Of a DNA stretch of 64,000 nt, positions 1 through 9,300 are shown piece by piece. Origin of the DNA: Actinomadura macra NBRC 14102 (GTDB taxonomy: Bacteria > Actinomycetota > Actinomycetes > Streptosporangiales > Streptosporangiaceae); NCBI RefSeq assembly GCF_001552215.1, contig NZ_BCQT01000006.1, forward strand, positions 186,001 through 250,000. Reading direction: 5' to 3'. A program made the translations under genes and the position numbers. The notes under the pieces were generated by a model. It saw only the letters and a list, made by a program, of their open reading frames with translations. It was not told the origin of the DNA and did no database searches. The first letter of the stretch is position 1. Every line of letters starts with the position of its first letter.

Positions 1-122
1 ACATCGATGGCGTGCTCGGCCAGGGGGACGAGGCGGTCGGCGAGCTCGTCGAGCGTCTGGGCCCGGCGTGGGTCGGTCAGCTCGGCCACCCACCCGGGAA
101 GGTCGTGCGCCATGCGCCCCAT
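1..122 (-). CDS. Partial hypothetical protein (5' end only)
   Basis: An open minus-strand frame starts at the ATG at 122 (alternative in-frame ATG at 113) and runs off the left edge. The visible N-terminus begins MGRMAHDLPGWVAEL and is followed by an acidic, leucine-rich stretch with the look of a helical protein. Third positions are GC-rich as expected for a real gene here. It is divergent from hisN. I do not recognise the family from about 40 residues and assign no function. Confidence 0.45.
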   Translation of the reverse strand, partial: MGRMAHDLPGWVAELTDPRRAQTLDELADRLVPLAEHAID

Positions 123-250
123 GCTGCCATCTCACCGCCCCGGGAACGGTCCGCAACGCCTCGGCGCGCCCTAACCGGGACGACCGAAAAGCCGGAACCG
201 CATGGGTAAGTGTGTCGGCGCCCCGCGTGATCAGGGTAGCGTTGCACGCC

Positions 251-1054
251 GTGGCGGGCTATTCCGATGACCTGCGTCTCGCGCATGTGCTGGCGGACGG
301 GGCCGACGACATCACGACCAGGCGTTTCCGTGCGCTCGATCTAGAGATCGAGACCAAGCCGGACCTGACGCCGGTCAGCGACGCCGACCGCAGCGTGGAG
401 GAGCAGATCCGCGGCACGCTGAAGCGGGCCCGCCCACGCGACGCGGTGGTGGGCGAGGAGTTCGGCAAGACCGGCTACGGGAACCGCTGCTGGATCATCG
501 ACCCGATCGACGCCACGAAGAACTTCGTCCGCGGCGTCCCTGTTTGGGCGACGCTCATCGCGCTGATGGAGAACGACCAGATCGTCGTGGGCGTCGTGTC
601 GGCGCCGGCTCTGAACCGCCGCTGGTGGGCGGCGCGCGGCGGCGGCTCCTGGACGGGCCGCAGCCTGACCCGCGCGACCAGGATGAACGTCTCCGCCGTC
701 TCGGACCTGTCGGACGCGTCGATGTCGTTCTCCAGCCTGAGCGGCTGGGAGGAGCAGGGCCGCCTCGCCCGGTTCCTGGACCTGACCCGTGAGGTGTGGC
801 GGACCCGGGCATTCGGCGACTTCTGGTCGCACATGATGGTCGCCGAGGGTGCGATCGACATCTCCGCCGAGCCCGAGGTGTCCCTGTGGGATCTCGCCGC
901 GCTCCAGGTCATCGTGGAGGAGGCCGGCGGAATGTTCACCGACCTGTCCGGCGTGCCCGGCCCGGACGGCGGCAGCGTGGTGTGCACCAACGGCAAGCTG
1001 CACGCCGACGTCCTGCGCACCCTGGGCGGCGGCCAGCTCTCCCTCCGTATCTGA
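251..1054 (+). CDS. hisN: Histidinol-phosphatase, inositol-monophosphatase fold
   Basis: Predicted to dephosphorylate L-histidinol phosphate, the penultimate step of histidine biosynthesis in actinobacteria, in the cytosol. The 267-aa product carries the metal-binding motifs of the IMPase superfamily: GEEFG at residues 68-72, DPIDATKNF at 84-92, and a C-terminal WDLAALQ around residue 215 followed by EEAGG. The GTG at 251 is chosen because the protein then begins (V)AGYSDDLRLAHVLAD, the usual start of actinobacterial HisN. The same frame is open back to 68, but that extension is arginine/proline-rich and looks non-coding. A generic inositol monophosphatase is the alternative, but the DPIDATKNF variant and N-terminus favour HisN. 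Confidence 0.88.
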   Translation: MAGYSDDLRLAHVLADGADDITTRRFRALDLEIETKPDLTPVSDADRSVEEQIRGTLKRARPRDAVVGEEFGKTGYGNRCWIIDPIDATKNFVRGVPVWATLIALMENDQIVVGVVSAPALNRRWWAARGGGSWTGRSLTRATRMNVSAVSDLSDASMSFSSLSGWEEQGRLARFLDLTREVWRTRAFGDFWSHMMVAEGAIDISAEPEVSLWDLAALQVIVEEAGGMFTDLSGVPGPDGGSVVCTNGKLHADVLRTLGGGQLSLRI

Positions 1055-1057
1055 CAT

Positions 1058-1077
1058 CCCCGGCACGATCACCGGGG
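1058..1077 (+). terminator. Stem-loop after hisN
   Basis: A perfect 6-bp inverted repeat (ccccgg / ccgggg) with an 8-nt loop begins 3 bases after the hisN stop. A tttt run follows about ten bases later. It fits a weak intrinsic terminator separating hisN from the next small gene. Confidence 0.45.
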
Positions 1078-1181
1078 GCTAACGGGTTTTGCGTACGCGA
1101 TATATCGTGGATTGACAGGCGGTCCCGGAACCACGACCTCACGGCGGCCGTTGACCTGGTGAGAGCCTCGGAGGTGCAGGG

Positions 1182-1373
1182 ATGGGAAAGAAAGTCGTCT
1201 ACGTCATCGGCGGTGTGGTGGTCTCGATCATCGCCCTCAACGTCCTCGGTCCCCTGATCGCCCTGCTCATCGTGCTGGGACTCGTGGCCCTCCCCGTCGT
1301 CGCCTACATGATGCTGGACCCGTCCCAGCGGAAGCGGGTGCGCGCGCAGGGCCGCAAGCGCCTCGGGAGTTGA
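1182..1373 (+). CDS. Small membrane protein, 63 aa
   Basis: A short protein with one long hydrophobic stretch (about residues 5-46, enough for one or two transmembrane helices) followed by a strongly basic cytoplasmic tail ending near RAQGRKRLGS. A good ribosome-binding site (ggaggt, about 7 nt upstream) sets the ATG at 1182. It sits alone between hisN and the lhgO-type gene, 12 nt upstream of the latter, so the two may be co-transcribed. No family recognised. Confidence 0.6.
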   Translation: MGKKVVYVIGGVVVSIIALNVLGPLIALLIVLGLVALPVVAYMMLDPSQRKRVRAQGRKRLGS

Positions 1374-1385
1374 TCTCCCCGTAGG

Positions 1386-2582
1386 GTGCGGGGTGTGGCG
1401 GAGACAAGGATCGGTGTTGTCGGCGCGGGCATCCTCGGGCTGGCCATCGCGCGCCGGCTGACCGAGAGCCGACCGGACGTGAAGGTGACGGTCCTCGACA
1501 AGGAGGACCGCGTCGCGGCCCACCAGACGGGCCACAACAGCGGCGTCGCGCACGCCGGTCTGTACTACGCGCCGGGCTCGCTGAAGGCGACGCTGTGCCG
1601 CCGGGGTATCGGACTCCTGAAGGAATACTGTGCGGACCGGAACCTCCCCTACGAGGAATGCGGCAAGATCGTCATCGCCCGGAACGCCGCCGAGACGGGC
1701 CCGCTGGAGGAGATCGAGCGCCGCGCGACGGCCAACGGCGTCCCGGGTCTGCGGCGGCTGACGGCCACCGAGCTCCGCGAGATCGAGCCGCACGCCACCG
1801 GGGTGGCCGCCCTGCACTCCCCGACCACGGCGATCGTCGACTTCCCGGCGGTGGCCCGCGCGTTCGCCGACGACGTCGCCAAGGGCGGCGGCGAGGTCAG
1901 GCTGGGCTTCGAGGTCGTCCGGCTCGGCAGAAGAGGCGAAACGGTCACCGTCGCCTCCCGCTCCGAGGAGCTCGTCTTCGACCGCCTCGTGGTGTGCGCG
2001 GGCCTGCACTCCGACCGCGTGGCACGCATGGCGGGCGACTCCCCCGCCCCCGCGATCATCCCGTTCCGCGGCGAGTACTACCGCCTCGTCCCCGACCGGA
2101 CGGACCTGGTCCGGGGCCTCATCTATCCGGTCCCCGACCCCCGCTACCCCTTCCTCGGCGTCCATTTCACCCGCCGCGTGGACGGCGGCGTCGACGTCGG
2201 TCCGAACGCCGTCCTGGCCCTGGCTAGGGAGGGATACCGGCGACGCGACATCCACCCGGCGGACGTGTGGGAAACCCTCCGCTGGCCAGGCTTCCGCCAC
2301 CTGGCCCGCCGCCACTGGCGCACCGGGGTCCGGGAACTGTACGGCTCGGCCGTCCGTCGCGCCTTCGTGGCCGAGGCCAGGGCGTTCGTCCCGGACCTGA
2401 CGGTCGCCGACGTCGTCCCCGCCCCCGCCGGGGTCCGCGCCCAGGCGGTGGACCCCGACGGCTCCCTGGTGGACGATTTCCGCATCGGACGCCGCGGCCC
2501 GGTCACGACGCTGCGCAACGCGCCGTCCCCGGCCGCGACGTCCTCCCTGGCGATCGCCGAGCACGTCACCGCGAACCTGTGA
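1386..2582 (+). CDS. lhgO: L-2-hydroxyglutarate oxidase (FAD-dependent)
   Basis: Predicted to oxidise L-2-hydroxyglutarate to 2-oxoglutarate with electron transfer to oxygen or quinone. The Rossmann FAD motif GAGILG lies at residues 13-18. It is followed by the family-typical segment HNSGVAHAGLYYAPGSLKA and a C-terminal FAD-contact region ending in LRNAPSPAATSSLAIAEH. Length (398 aa) matches the LhgO/DAO family. Start is GTG at 1386; a GTG at 1395 (VAETRIGVVGAG) is an equally plausible shorter start, as neither has a strong Shine-Dalgarno. It ends 3 nt before the stop of the convergent gene on the minus strand. Confidence 0.85.
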   Translation: MRGVAETRIGVVGAGILGLAIARRLTESRPDVKVTVLDKEDRVAAHQTGHNSGVAHAGLYYAPGSLKATLCRRGIGLLKEYCADRNLPYEECGKIVIARNAAETGPLEEIERRATANGVPGLRRLTATELREIEPHATGVAALHSPTTAIVDFPAVARAFADDVAKGGGEVRLGFEVVRLGRRGETVTVASRSEELVFDRLVVCAGLHSDRVARMAGDSPAPAIIPFRGEYYRLVPDRTDLVRGLIYPVPDPRYPFLGVHFTRRVDGGVDVGPNAVLALAREGYRRRDIHPADVWETLRWPGFRHLARRHWRTGVRELYGSAVRRAFVAEARAFVPDLTVADVVPAPAGVRAQAVDPDGSLVDDFRIGRRGPVTTLRNAPSPAATSSLAIAEHVTANL

Positions 2583-2585
2583 CGA

Positions 2586-3638
2586 TCACCTCAGCCGTTC
2601 GACGAACGACTCTCCCCCCGCCTGAACCACGGACAGGATCGTCGTCGTGCCGGGCACGTTCCGCATGTTGCTGACGAACACCCGGTCCTCGGAACCCCGC
2701 ACCGGCCCCTCCGCCGACGTCCACTCACCGGCGTTGTAGCGGAGGTACTTGGACCGGCCGACTCCGTTGCTGGTGCCGAGCCAGACGCCGCCGCGGCCAT
2801 CGGAGGCCAGATGCGGTTCGTAGTCGAGCCACTCGGGCACCGGAATGTTCTCCCACTCGCCGCCGCTCCAGCGGAGCAGCGTCTGGTGGTTGGGCACGGC
2901 GCCGCCCCGGCGGTAGGCCCATGCGCGGCGGGGCCCGAGGGGCAGGATCTCTGTGATCTCGTGGGCGCCGTCGGTCGGCGGGGTGTTCGGGATCTTCGTC
3001 CAGTTCCGGCCGTCCCACCGCAGGGTGTACGGCCGGCTACTGAAGGTCTTTACGGCAACCCAGATATCGCGGGACGAGCCCACGGACACGAGCTTGGGCT
3101 CGTCCAAACGGTCCAGCGGCAGCGTCTGCCGAGCCCAGGCCCCCTTCTCGAAGCGTAGGACCGGATAGTCCTGCTCCCGGTAGTTCTCCATGACCGCCCA
3201 GGCCGTCGTGCCGGGCGCAGCCGACAGCGACTCACCACCCCGCTGGAGCGGGCGCTCCACCTCGTTCCACCGCGTCCCGTCCCAGTGGGAGGCCGATCCC
3301 CAGTCGGTTCGCAGCGTCCAGGCACTGCGGGGCCCCGACGCCGCGAACAGGTTCCCGCCGACACCGAACGTTGCCGGCAGCACGGACCGCGTCCAACCGT
3401 GTCCCCTCCACCTCAGCAGGAGCGCCCCTTCGAGCCCGGTCTCCGCCCCGAGCAACCAGATGTCGCGCGGGCCGGTCGCGGCGAGCTGCCCCAGCGTCTG
3501 CGGGGCCGCGGGCTCGGGCAGCGGAACGTTCCGCCACATGGGAACGGCCGCTGCCGCCGGACGGGCGAGAGGCAACGACAGCGCAGCGGCGGCGCCGGTT
3601 AACAGTGCGGTACGGCGGCTGATGGGACCAGTGGTCAT
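2586..3638 (-). CDS. Secreted Tat-type propeller-like protein
   Basis: A 350-aa protein starting MTTGPISRRTALLTGAAA, a twin-arginine-type signal peptide with a hydrophobic h-region and an AAA cleavage region near residue 30. The rest contains repeated W-containing blades such as HWDGTRWNEV, LRWDGRNWTKI and LLRWSGGEWENI spaced 40-60 residues apart, which suggests a beta-propeller or BNR/sialidase-like surface protein. ATG at 3638 is chosen because GGAG lies just upstream and it places the signal peptide at the N-terminus; the open frame continues to 3815 without a better start. No catalytic residues are identifiable. It is convergent with the lhgO-type gene. Confidence 0.7.
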   Translation of the reverse strand: MTTGPISRRTALLTGAAAALSLPLARPAAAAVPMWRNVPLPEPAAPQTLGQLAATGPRDIWLLGAETGLEGALLLRWRGHGWTRSVLPATFGVGGNLFAASGPRSAWTLRTDWGSASHWDGTRWNEVERPLQRGGESLSAAPGTTAWAVMENYREQDYPVLRFEKGAWARQTLPLDRLDEPKLVSVGSSRDIWVAVKTFSSRPYTLRWDGRNWTKIPNTPPTDGAHEITEILPLGPRRAWAYRRGGAVPNHQTLLRWSGGEWENIPVPEWLDYEPHLASDGRGGVWLGTSNGVGRSKYLRYNAGEWTSAEGPVRGSEDRVFVSNMRNVPGTTTILSVVQAGGESFVERLR

Positions 3639-3825
3639 CCGGACTCCTGAAGCGGGGATGGGCGACGGTCGCAGCCAAGAAGACAAGATCCCCCGCCTCC
3701 CCGCAATGCTCACGACCGGATGCGGGCAGTCACCTCCCGCACCACCACCACTGTCCGAACCCGGCCGGTTTGACCAGCCCGAACCCGCGCACGCCGTAAC
3801 CCCAGGAACCAACAACCACCACGTT

Positions 3826-4130
3826 GCGATCGCGTGCGAAGCCAGGTGTGAGCGGAGCGAGAACCTGATCGCGAAGCGAGCCCCCTAGGGCGAGTCGAAA
3901 GCGATGCAGCGATCGCCGCAGTGCCCGCCGAAGGAAGGGCCCCCAAGGCCCGACGCCAAGGGAACTGCAATCAACACAGCGATCGCGTGCGAAGCCAGGT
4001 GCGAGCGGAGCGAGAACCTGATCGCGAAGCGAGCCCCCTAGGGCGAGTCGAAAGCGATGCAGCGATCGCCGCAGTGCCCGCCGAAGGAAGGGCCCCCAGG
4101 GCCCGACCGCCAAGGGAACTGCAATCAACA
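3826..4130. repeat. Tandem pair of about 152-bp direct repeats
   Basis: Two nearly identical units, 3826-3976 and 3979-4130, with a period of 153 bp. Each starts gcgatcgcgtgcgaagcc and ends gggaactgcaatcaaca. They differ by one substitution (tgtgagc / tgcgagc), one further substitution and one indel near their ends. Each unit contains internal gcgagcggagcgag / gcgaagcgag motifs. The last bases of copy 2 supply the final codons and stop of the SDR gene. The preceding bases 3639-3825 hold no recognisable gene. A minus-strand frame reads through both copies as an Arg/Leu-rich peptide, but this may be incidental. Confidence 0.85.
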
Positions 4131-4931
4131 AGAGCGGATCCGGGCGTCGTAGTTCTTCCTGGCCTCCGGGTCATAGTCCAGGAAGATCGTGTCCAGCCCG
4201 TACCGGCGCGAGATCGCCTGTTTGAGCCGGTCGGGGAACAGCGTGCCCAGCCGGATCTGCGCGCCGAGCCGCCTCGGGACGACAGTCTGCGGGCGCGGGC
4301 GTCCGATGAGCTGGGCGACCGCGGCGGCGACCTCCTCGGGCTCGCAGTTCGTCCCGCCCTTCGGGCTGCGCGTGCCCGCGATCAGTTCGGTGTTGGTGAA
4401 GGTCGGCAGGACGGCGCTGACGTGCACGCCCCTGCCCTGGACCTCCAGACGCGTCGCCTCGGTGAAGGCCACCACGGCGGCTTTGCTGGCGTTGTAGAGG
4501 GCCAGGCCGGGGGTGGGCAGGACGCCCGCCAGCGAGGCGATGTTGATCACGTGGCCGCGGCCGCGCGGCAGCATCCGGTCGAGGGCGAGCTTGGTGCCGA
4601 GCATCACGCCGTGCACGTTGACGTCGATACAACGGCGGGTGTCGGCGTCACTCTCCCCGGTGACCGGACCGATCGGCATGATCCCCGCGTTGTTGATCAG
4701 CACGTCCAGGCGTCCGGCCGTCCCCTCCGCTTGGTCGAGGAAGTCGGTGAACGACGCGCGGGAGACGACGTCCACGGCGAGCGCCTCCACGCCCAGGCTC
4801 GCGCCGGCCTCCCGCACGGCGGCGTCGTCGATGTCGCCGATGACGACGGTGGCGCCCCGTGCCTTCAGCGCGCGGGCGGTCGCGAGGCCGATGCCGCGCG
4901 CCGCCCCGGTGATGGCGACGACCTTGCTCAC
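4125..4931 (-). CDS. Short-chain dehydrogenase/reductase
   Basis: Classical SDR of 268 aa. The cofactor glycine motif TGAARGIG is at residues 8-15, NNAG at 80-83, and the catalytic triad is S133, Y146 and K150 (YNASK). It uses NAD(P)(H) to interconvert an alcohol and a ketone; the substrate is not evident. The GTG at 4931 is chosen because GGGAG sits 5-6 nt upstream and it overlaps the P450 stop by 4 nt (GTGA), showing translational coupling. An ATG at 4943 is the alternative. It is the last gene of the fusion-P450-SDR operon. Its terminal residues and stop are encoded inside the 3' end of the tandem repeat, so the native C-terminus may have been altered. Confidence 0.85.
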   Translation of the reverse strand: MSKVVAITGAARGIGLATARALKARGATVVIGDIDDAAVREAGASLGVEALAVDVVSRASFTDFLDQAEGTAGRLDVLINNAGIMPIGPVTGESDADTRRCIDVNVHGVMLGTKLALDRMLPRGRGHVINIASLAGVLPTPGLALYNASKAAVVAFTEATRLEVQGRGVHVSAVLPTFTNTELIAGTRSPKGGTNCEPEEVAAAVAQLIGRPRPQTVVPRRLGAQIRLGTLFPDRLKQAISRRYGLDTIFLDYDPEARKNYDARIRSC

Positions 4932-6283
4932 GTGTTCTCCCATCGGTCGAGCCGGACGGGCAGCCCGTCCTTCGGCGAGGGCAGGGACGTGGTGTCCAGT
5001 GGCCATTCGTACCGCGCCGGGACGCTCCAGCGGTATCGCAGCAGCATCTGATGCAGGATCGCCTTCACCTGCATGCCCGCGAAGTACAGGCCGATGCATT
5101 TGTGCGCTCCGCCGCCGAACGGCGCCCACGCGTATTTGTGGACCTTGTCCTCGCGGCGCTCGGGTCCGAATCTCTCGGGGTCGAAGCGCTCCGGGTCCGG
5201 CCAGCATTCGGCCATGTGGTGGTTGGTGAGCGTCGGGACGACGACGGTCGTGCCCTCGGGGATGTGGAAGCCGAGGATCGAGGTGTCCTTGACGACCTTG
5301 CGGGGCAGCGCCGGGACGGGCGCCACCATCCGCAGCGACTCCTTCATCACCATGTCGATGCCGGTGAGGGAGTCCAGGTCGGCGTGGTCGAGCTCGGGTC
5401 CGCCGAGCGCGAGGGACTCCTCGCGCAGCCGTTCCTGCCAGTCGGGGAACCTGGCCAGGTGGTAGGCCATCGTCGTCAGCGTGATCGTGGTGGTGTCGTG
5501 CGCCGCCATCAGCGCGAAGATCATGTGATTGACGACGTCCTCGTCGCAGAACCGGTGGCCGTCGTCGGTCTCGGCCTCGCAGAGCGCGGCGAACAGGTCG
5601 TCTCCGCCGTCGCGGCGCTTGGCGGGCAGGTGCCGGTGGAAGAACTCCTCCAGCACCTTGCGGGCCTGAAGCCCTTTGTGCCAGCGCAGCCCCGGGACGG
5701 GGAAGCGCACGTAGGCCGTGCCCGCCCGAACGGCGTCGACGAACGCGCCGTTGACGCGGCCGCGCTCGGCCCGGCTCAGCTCGACGCCCATGAACACATC
5801 CGCGGCGAGGTCCAGGGTGAGCTGTTTGACGTGGTCGTAGACCGTGAAGCCGCGGCCGGGTTCCCACGCCTCCAGCCCCCTGACGATGCCGGGCGCCATC
5901 GCGTCCATGTACGTGCGGAGCCGCGCCTGCGTGAACGCCTGCTGCATGATCCGGCGGTGGTGCAGGTGCTCGTCGAAGTCCAGCAGCATAATGCCGCGGT
6001 GGAAGAACGGGCCGATGAAGTAGCTCCAGGCGGGGCCGTTGGCGAACGCCTTGTCCCGGTTGACCAGCACGACCTCGGCGGCCTCCGGGCCTTGCACCGT
6101 GACCGTCCGCTGGCCGAGCAGCCATCCCCAGGAGACCGCGCCGTACTCGTCGTAGCGCTTGCGCGCGTAGCCGAAGGGGTTCCGCATCACCTGGAGGGTG
6201 TTGCCGATATAGGGGATGCCGGGCACGCCGGGGACGGCTTTCAGCCCGCTGCCCTCCGGCGGCGACGCGAGAACGCTCGTCAT
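4928..6283 (-). CDS. Cytochrome P450
   Basis: A 451-aa haem monooxygenase. Visible landmarks are the I-helix oxygen-activation motif AHDTTTIT, the K-helix ExxR (ESLR), and the haem loop FGGGAHKCIG with the ligand cysteine at about residue 396. Length and sequence style fit soluble actinobacterial P450s. The start ATG has GGAGGG 5 nt upstream. It is downstream of the hydrolase/acyl-CoA-synthetase fusion and coupled to an SDR, an arrangement that suggests hydroxylation and then oxidation of a lipid or sterol-like substrate. The substrate is inference. No ferredoxin gene is adjacent. Confidence 0.9.
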   Translation of the reverse strand: MTSVLASPPEGSGLKAVPGVPGIPYIGNTLQVMRNPFGYARKRYDEYGAVSWGWLLGQRTVTVQGPEAAEVVLVNRDKAFANGPAWSYFIGPFFHRGIMLLDFDEHLHHRRIMQQAFTQARLRTYMDAMAPGIVRGLEAWEPGRGFTVYDHVKQLTLDLAADVFMGVELSRAERGRVNGAFVDAVRAGTAYVRFPVPGLRWHKGLQARKVLEEFFHRHLPAKRRDGGDDLFAALCEAETDDGHRFCDEDVVNHMIFALMAAHDTTTITLTTMAYHLARFPDWQERLREESLALGGPELDHADLDSLTGIDMVMKESLRMVAPVPALPRKVVKDTSILGFHIPEGTTVVVPTLTNHHMAECWPDPERFDPERFGPERREDKVHKYAWAPFGGGAHKCIGLYFAGMQVKAILHQMLLRYRWSVPARYEWPLDTTSLPSPKDGLPVRLDRWENT

Positions 6284-6347
6284 GAACCCTCCGGCCGTGC
6301 AACAGATGAGCGAATTCTGTGCTTTGTTGTAACGCAGCCGGTCACTG

Positions 6348-6361
6348 TAAGTCCAGACTTA
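6348..6361. promoter_or_regulatory. Short palindrome upstream of P450
   Basis: taagtc-ca-gactta, two 6-bp inverted arms with a 2-bp centre, lies at the end of the upstream gene and 65 bp before the P450 start. It has the size of a dimeric repressor operator, but no cognate regulator lies next to it. Confidence 0.25.
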
Positions 6362-9300
6362 TCCGCCCATTTCATCGGCCCGAATCAGCGGACGGTACAC
6401 GCCGGTCCCGTCCCGGGCATAGGTGCGTCCGTCGCCGCCCGCGGGGACGCCCTCCTCGCGCAGCGGCGCGGTCCGCAGCCGCCACCCGGCCGTGACGGGG
6501 ATCTCGTCCACCACCCGGACGATCGCGGGTCGCAGCGCGGGCTCCACCCGCAGCAGCGCCTCGGTCAGGTCGATCGGCCTGAGGGGTTCCCGTGAGGGGG
6601 AACGAGGTCCGGGCGAACGCCGCCCGGCCGACGGGCCGCCGCGCAGGCTGACCGCCGCCGCGGCCAGTTCGGTGTCCCCGTCCGGGATGCCGTAGACGGC
6701 GACCGTGTCGATGCAGGGCAGGTCGCCCAGCGCGTCCCTGATCGGGCCCGGCGGGACGATGCCCTCCGCCGTCCGGATCAGCTCGGCGTCCCGTCCGACC
6801 AGCCAGAAGTCGCCGTCGGCGTCGCGGCGGAACAGATCCCCGGTGATCGTCCAGGCGTCCTCGGGGGCGAACACGCTCCGCATCGGGCGCCACCCCCCGA
6901 CAGGGGGTGTGGGAGGCCGCCCGCCCTCGAACGGCACCGCGCCCAGCGCCGACAACCGGACGCGTGCCAGCAGCATCCCGATCTCGCCGGGCTCGCACTC
7001 GACCGCGAACCCGTCCGGTCCCTCGACGAGACGGCCGCTCTCCAGGTCGTAGCGGGCGAGCCTGACGGGCGCGCTCCCCGGCATCGGGCGGCCGAGCGAG
7101 CCCGGCTTCCTCCCGCTCAGGTTCACCAGGATCGTCTCGCCCTCGGTCGAGGCGTAGAACTCCAGGACCCGCGCCGGGGCGAACCGCTCCTCGACCCGCC
7201 GCCACAGCCCGCGCGGCATACCCGACCCGATGAACAGCCGGACGGGATGGTGCCGCTCCCCCGGATGCGGCGGCGCGTTCACGAGGTCGCGCAGCAGCGT
7301 CCAGGTGTAGGACGCGACGGTCACCCCGTAGCGGCGTGCCTCGTCCCAGAACGTCTCGGGGTCGTAGGCGCTGGCCAGGGCGAGCCGGGCACCACCGGCG
7401 ACGGCGCCGCCGAGGCTCATCAGCAGCGCGGACGGATGCTGGATCGGGGTGATGCTGAACACCGTGTCCGCCGGCGACAGCGCCGCCGACGAGGCGGTGC
7501 CGAACGCCGACAGCGCCCACCGGCGGTTGGTGACACGGCTGGCACGCAGGTGCTCGCCGTCTCCGGTGAATACCACGAAGGCCAGGTCACCGGCCCGCCC
7601 CGGGTTGGGCCGGTACCAGCCGGGGAGCGTGACCTGCTCGGGGTCGATCAGCTCCATGTCCGTCAACTCGTCACGCTCGCCCGAACCGCGCCCACCGAGC
7701 AGATAAGCCCGGACGCCGTCCAGCCGCGCCGCGCGCCCGGCGTGCTCGGGGTCGGCGATCACCCGCGTGACCTGCCCCAGGCGCGCCTCCGCCGGCACAT
7801 CCCCGTCCGGCCGCAGCAGCACCGCGACCGCACCGAGCCGGCTCAGCGCCGCCACCAGCGCGAGCGCGGTCGGCCGGGTGCCCATCAGCACGCCCACCGG
7901 CTCGCCCCGCCGGACACCGATGTGGATCAGGCCGCGCACCACCGCGTCGATGCGGCTCTTGGCCGCGGCGTGCCGGTGCGCCCGCCCCTGGTAGAGGAAG
8001 AACACCTCGTCCGGCATACGCGCGGCCTGCTCGTCCAGCAGCAGGCCCAACGACATGCGCGTATCGGAGCTGATCCGCTCCAGCCGGGCGAGCCGCGGCA
8101 GGTTCTGCGCGGCCTCCCCCGCGAGCTGGCGCGTCCCCCGCACCGCACGCGCCGCCGTCATGAATGCCTGCCGGGCGGCGCCGGCCCCGACTCCCATCGC
8201 AAGCTGGAGCCCGTATCCCGCCGGACCGCCCGGCAGCCCGGCGGGCGGGGCCTCCTCGTCACCGGCGACGGGCGCGACGATGTCCGGCAGCGTTCCCTCG
8301 CCTTCCCGCCACCTCGCCCACCCGGCCACCGCCGGCCATGTCTGCCCGATCGCCAGGCCCCCGACCACCAGCCCGAAGTGCCCCGCCCGCAGCGCCGCCT
8401 CGTACACCTGCGCGCGCGGCGCGGCCCGGCGGATGCCGCGGACCATCGGCGGCGGCGCGATCTCGTCCACCTCGCCGACGAACGTGAGCACCGGGCACGT
8501 GATGTCGGCCAGCGTCACCAGCCGGTCGCCGATGACGAACCCGCCCGTGAGCATCCGGTTGTGCTGGATGAACTGGCGGACGAACTCGGCCAGCGCCGGC
8601 CCCGGCCACGACACCCAGCCCTCCCGCTCCAGGAAGCGCCGCTGCCGCTCACGCGGTGCGAGACGCTCCCGGTCGTGCAGCTGCAAGATGAACTCGACCC
8701 GCGACCGCACCGACTTCACCGGGCTGAGCAGCTGGAACCCCATCCGCGTCACCCAGCCGGGCACCGCGAAGGCCCCGAGCAGCTGGTCGGGGATCCGCTC
8801 GATCCCCTCCGCCGCGAGCCAGCCCGGCAACCCGAACGGCAGGCCGACGCTCGTGTCGGACGGGCTCCCGAACGTCACGACCGACGCGATGCCTTCACCC
8901 CGCCGGTACGCGGCCGCCTGGTACACGAACATCCCGCCCTGCGAGTACCCGGCGAGGTGGACGTCCCGTCCGGTGATCCTGCGGATCCGGTCGACCGCGT
9001 CGTCGACCGCCAGCACATGGTCGGTGATCGTCCGTTCCAGCCCGCCGGGCTCCCGCTCCGGGGCCCCGAAATCCACCACCCACGGATCCACTCCGAGCCG
9101 CCGCAGCACCCCCACCGCGCTGACCCGCGAGGAGATGTCGTACACCTCCGCCGTGATCATCAACGGTGGGACGAGCAGCATCACGGGCCCGTCCCCCGTC
9201 CCGGGGAAGTAGTGCCGCAGCCGGTACACCCGTTGCTCGGTCACCACCTCGCACGGCGACGCGTCCTCGTCGGTGTCGAACCCGCCGAACCGGGCGACCT

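Noticed and set aside
936..2564. 542-aa minus-strand open frame opposite the lhgO-type gene
   Set aside because: Antisense shadow of a high-GC gene: low-complexity Gly/Arg/Asp composition, no motif, and the plus strand encodes a clear FAD oxidase.
3730..4131. 133-aa Arg-rich repeat protein on the minus strand
   Set aside because: It follows only from the tandem DNA repeat; differences between copies are not biased to silent sites and no ribosome site is present.
4125..6302. 725-aa frame that includes the SDR
   Set aside because: The N-terminal 450 residues are an out-of-frame reading of the P450 gene; the SDR starts at 4931.
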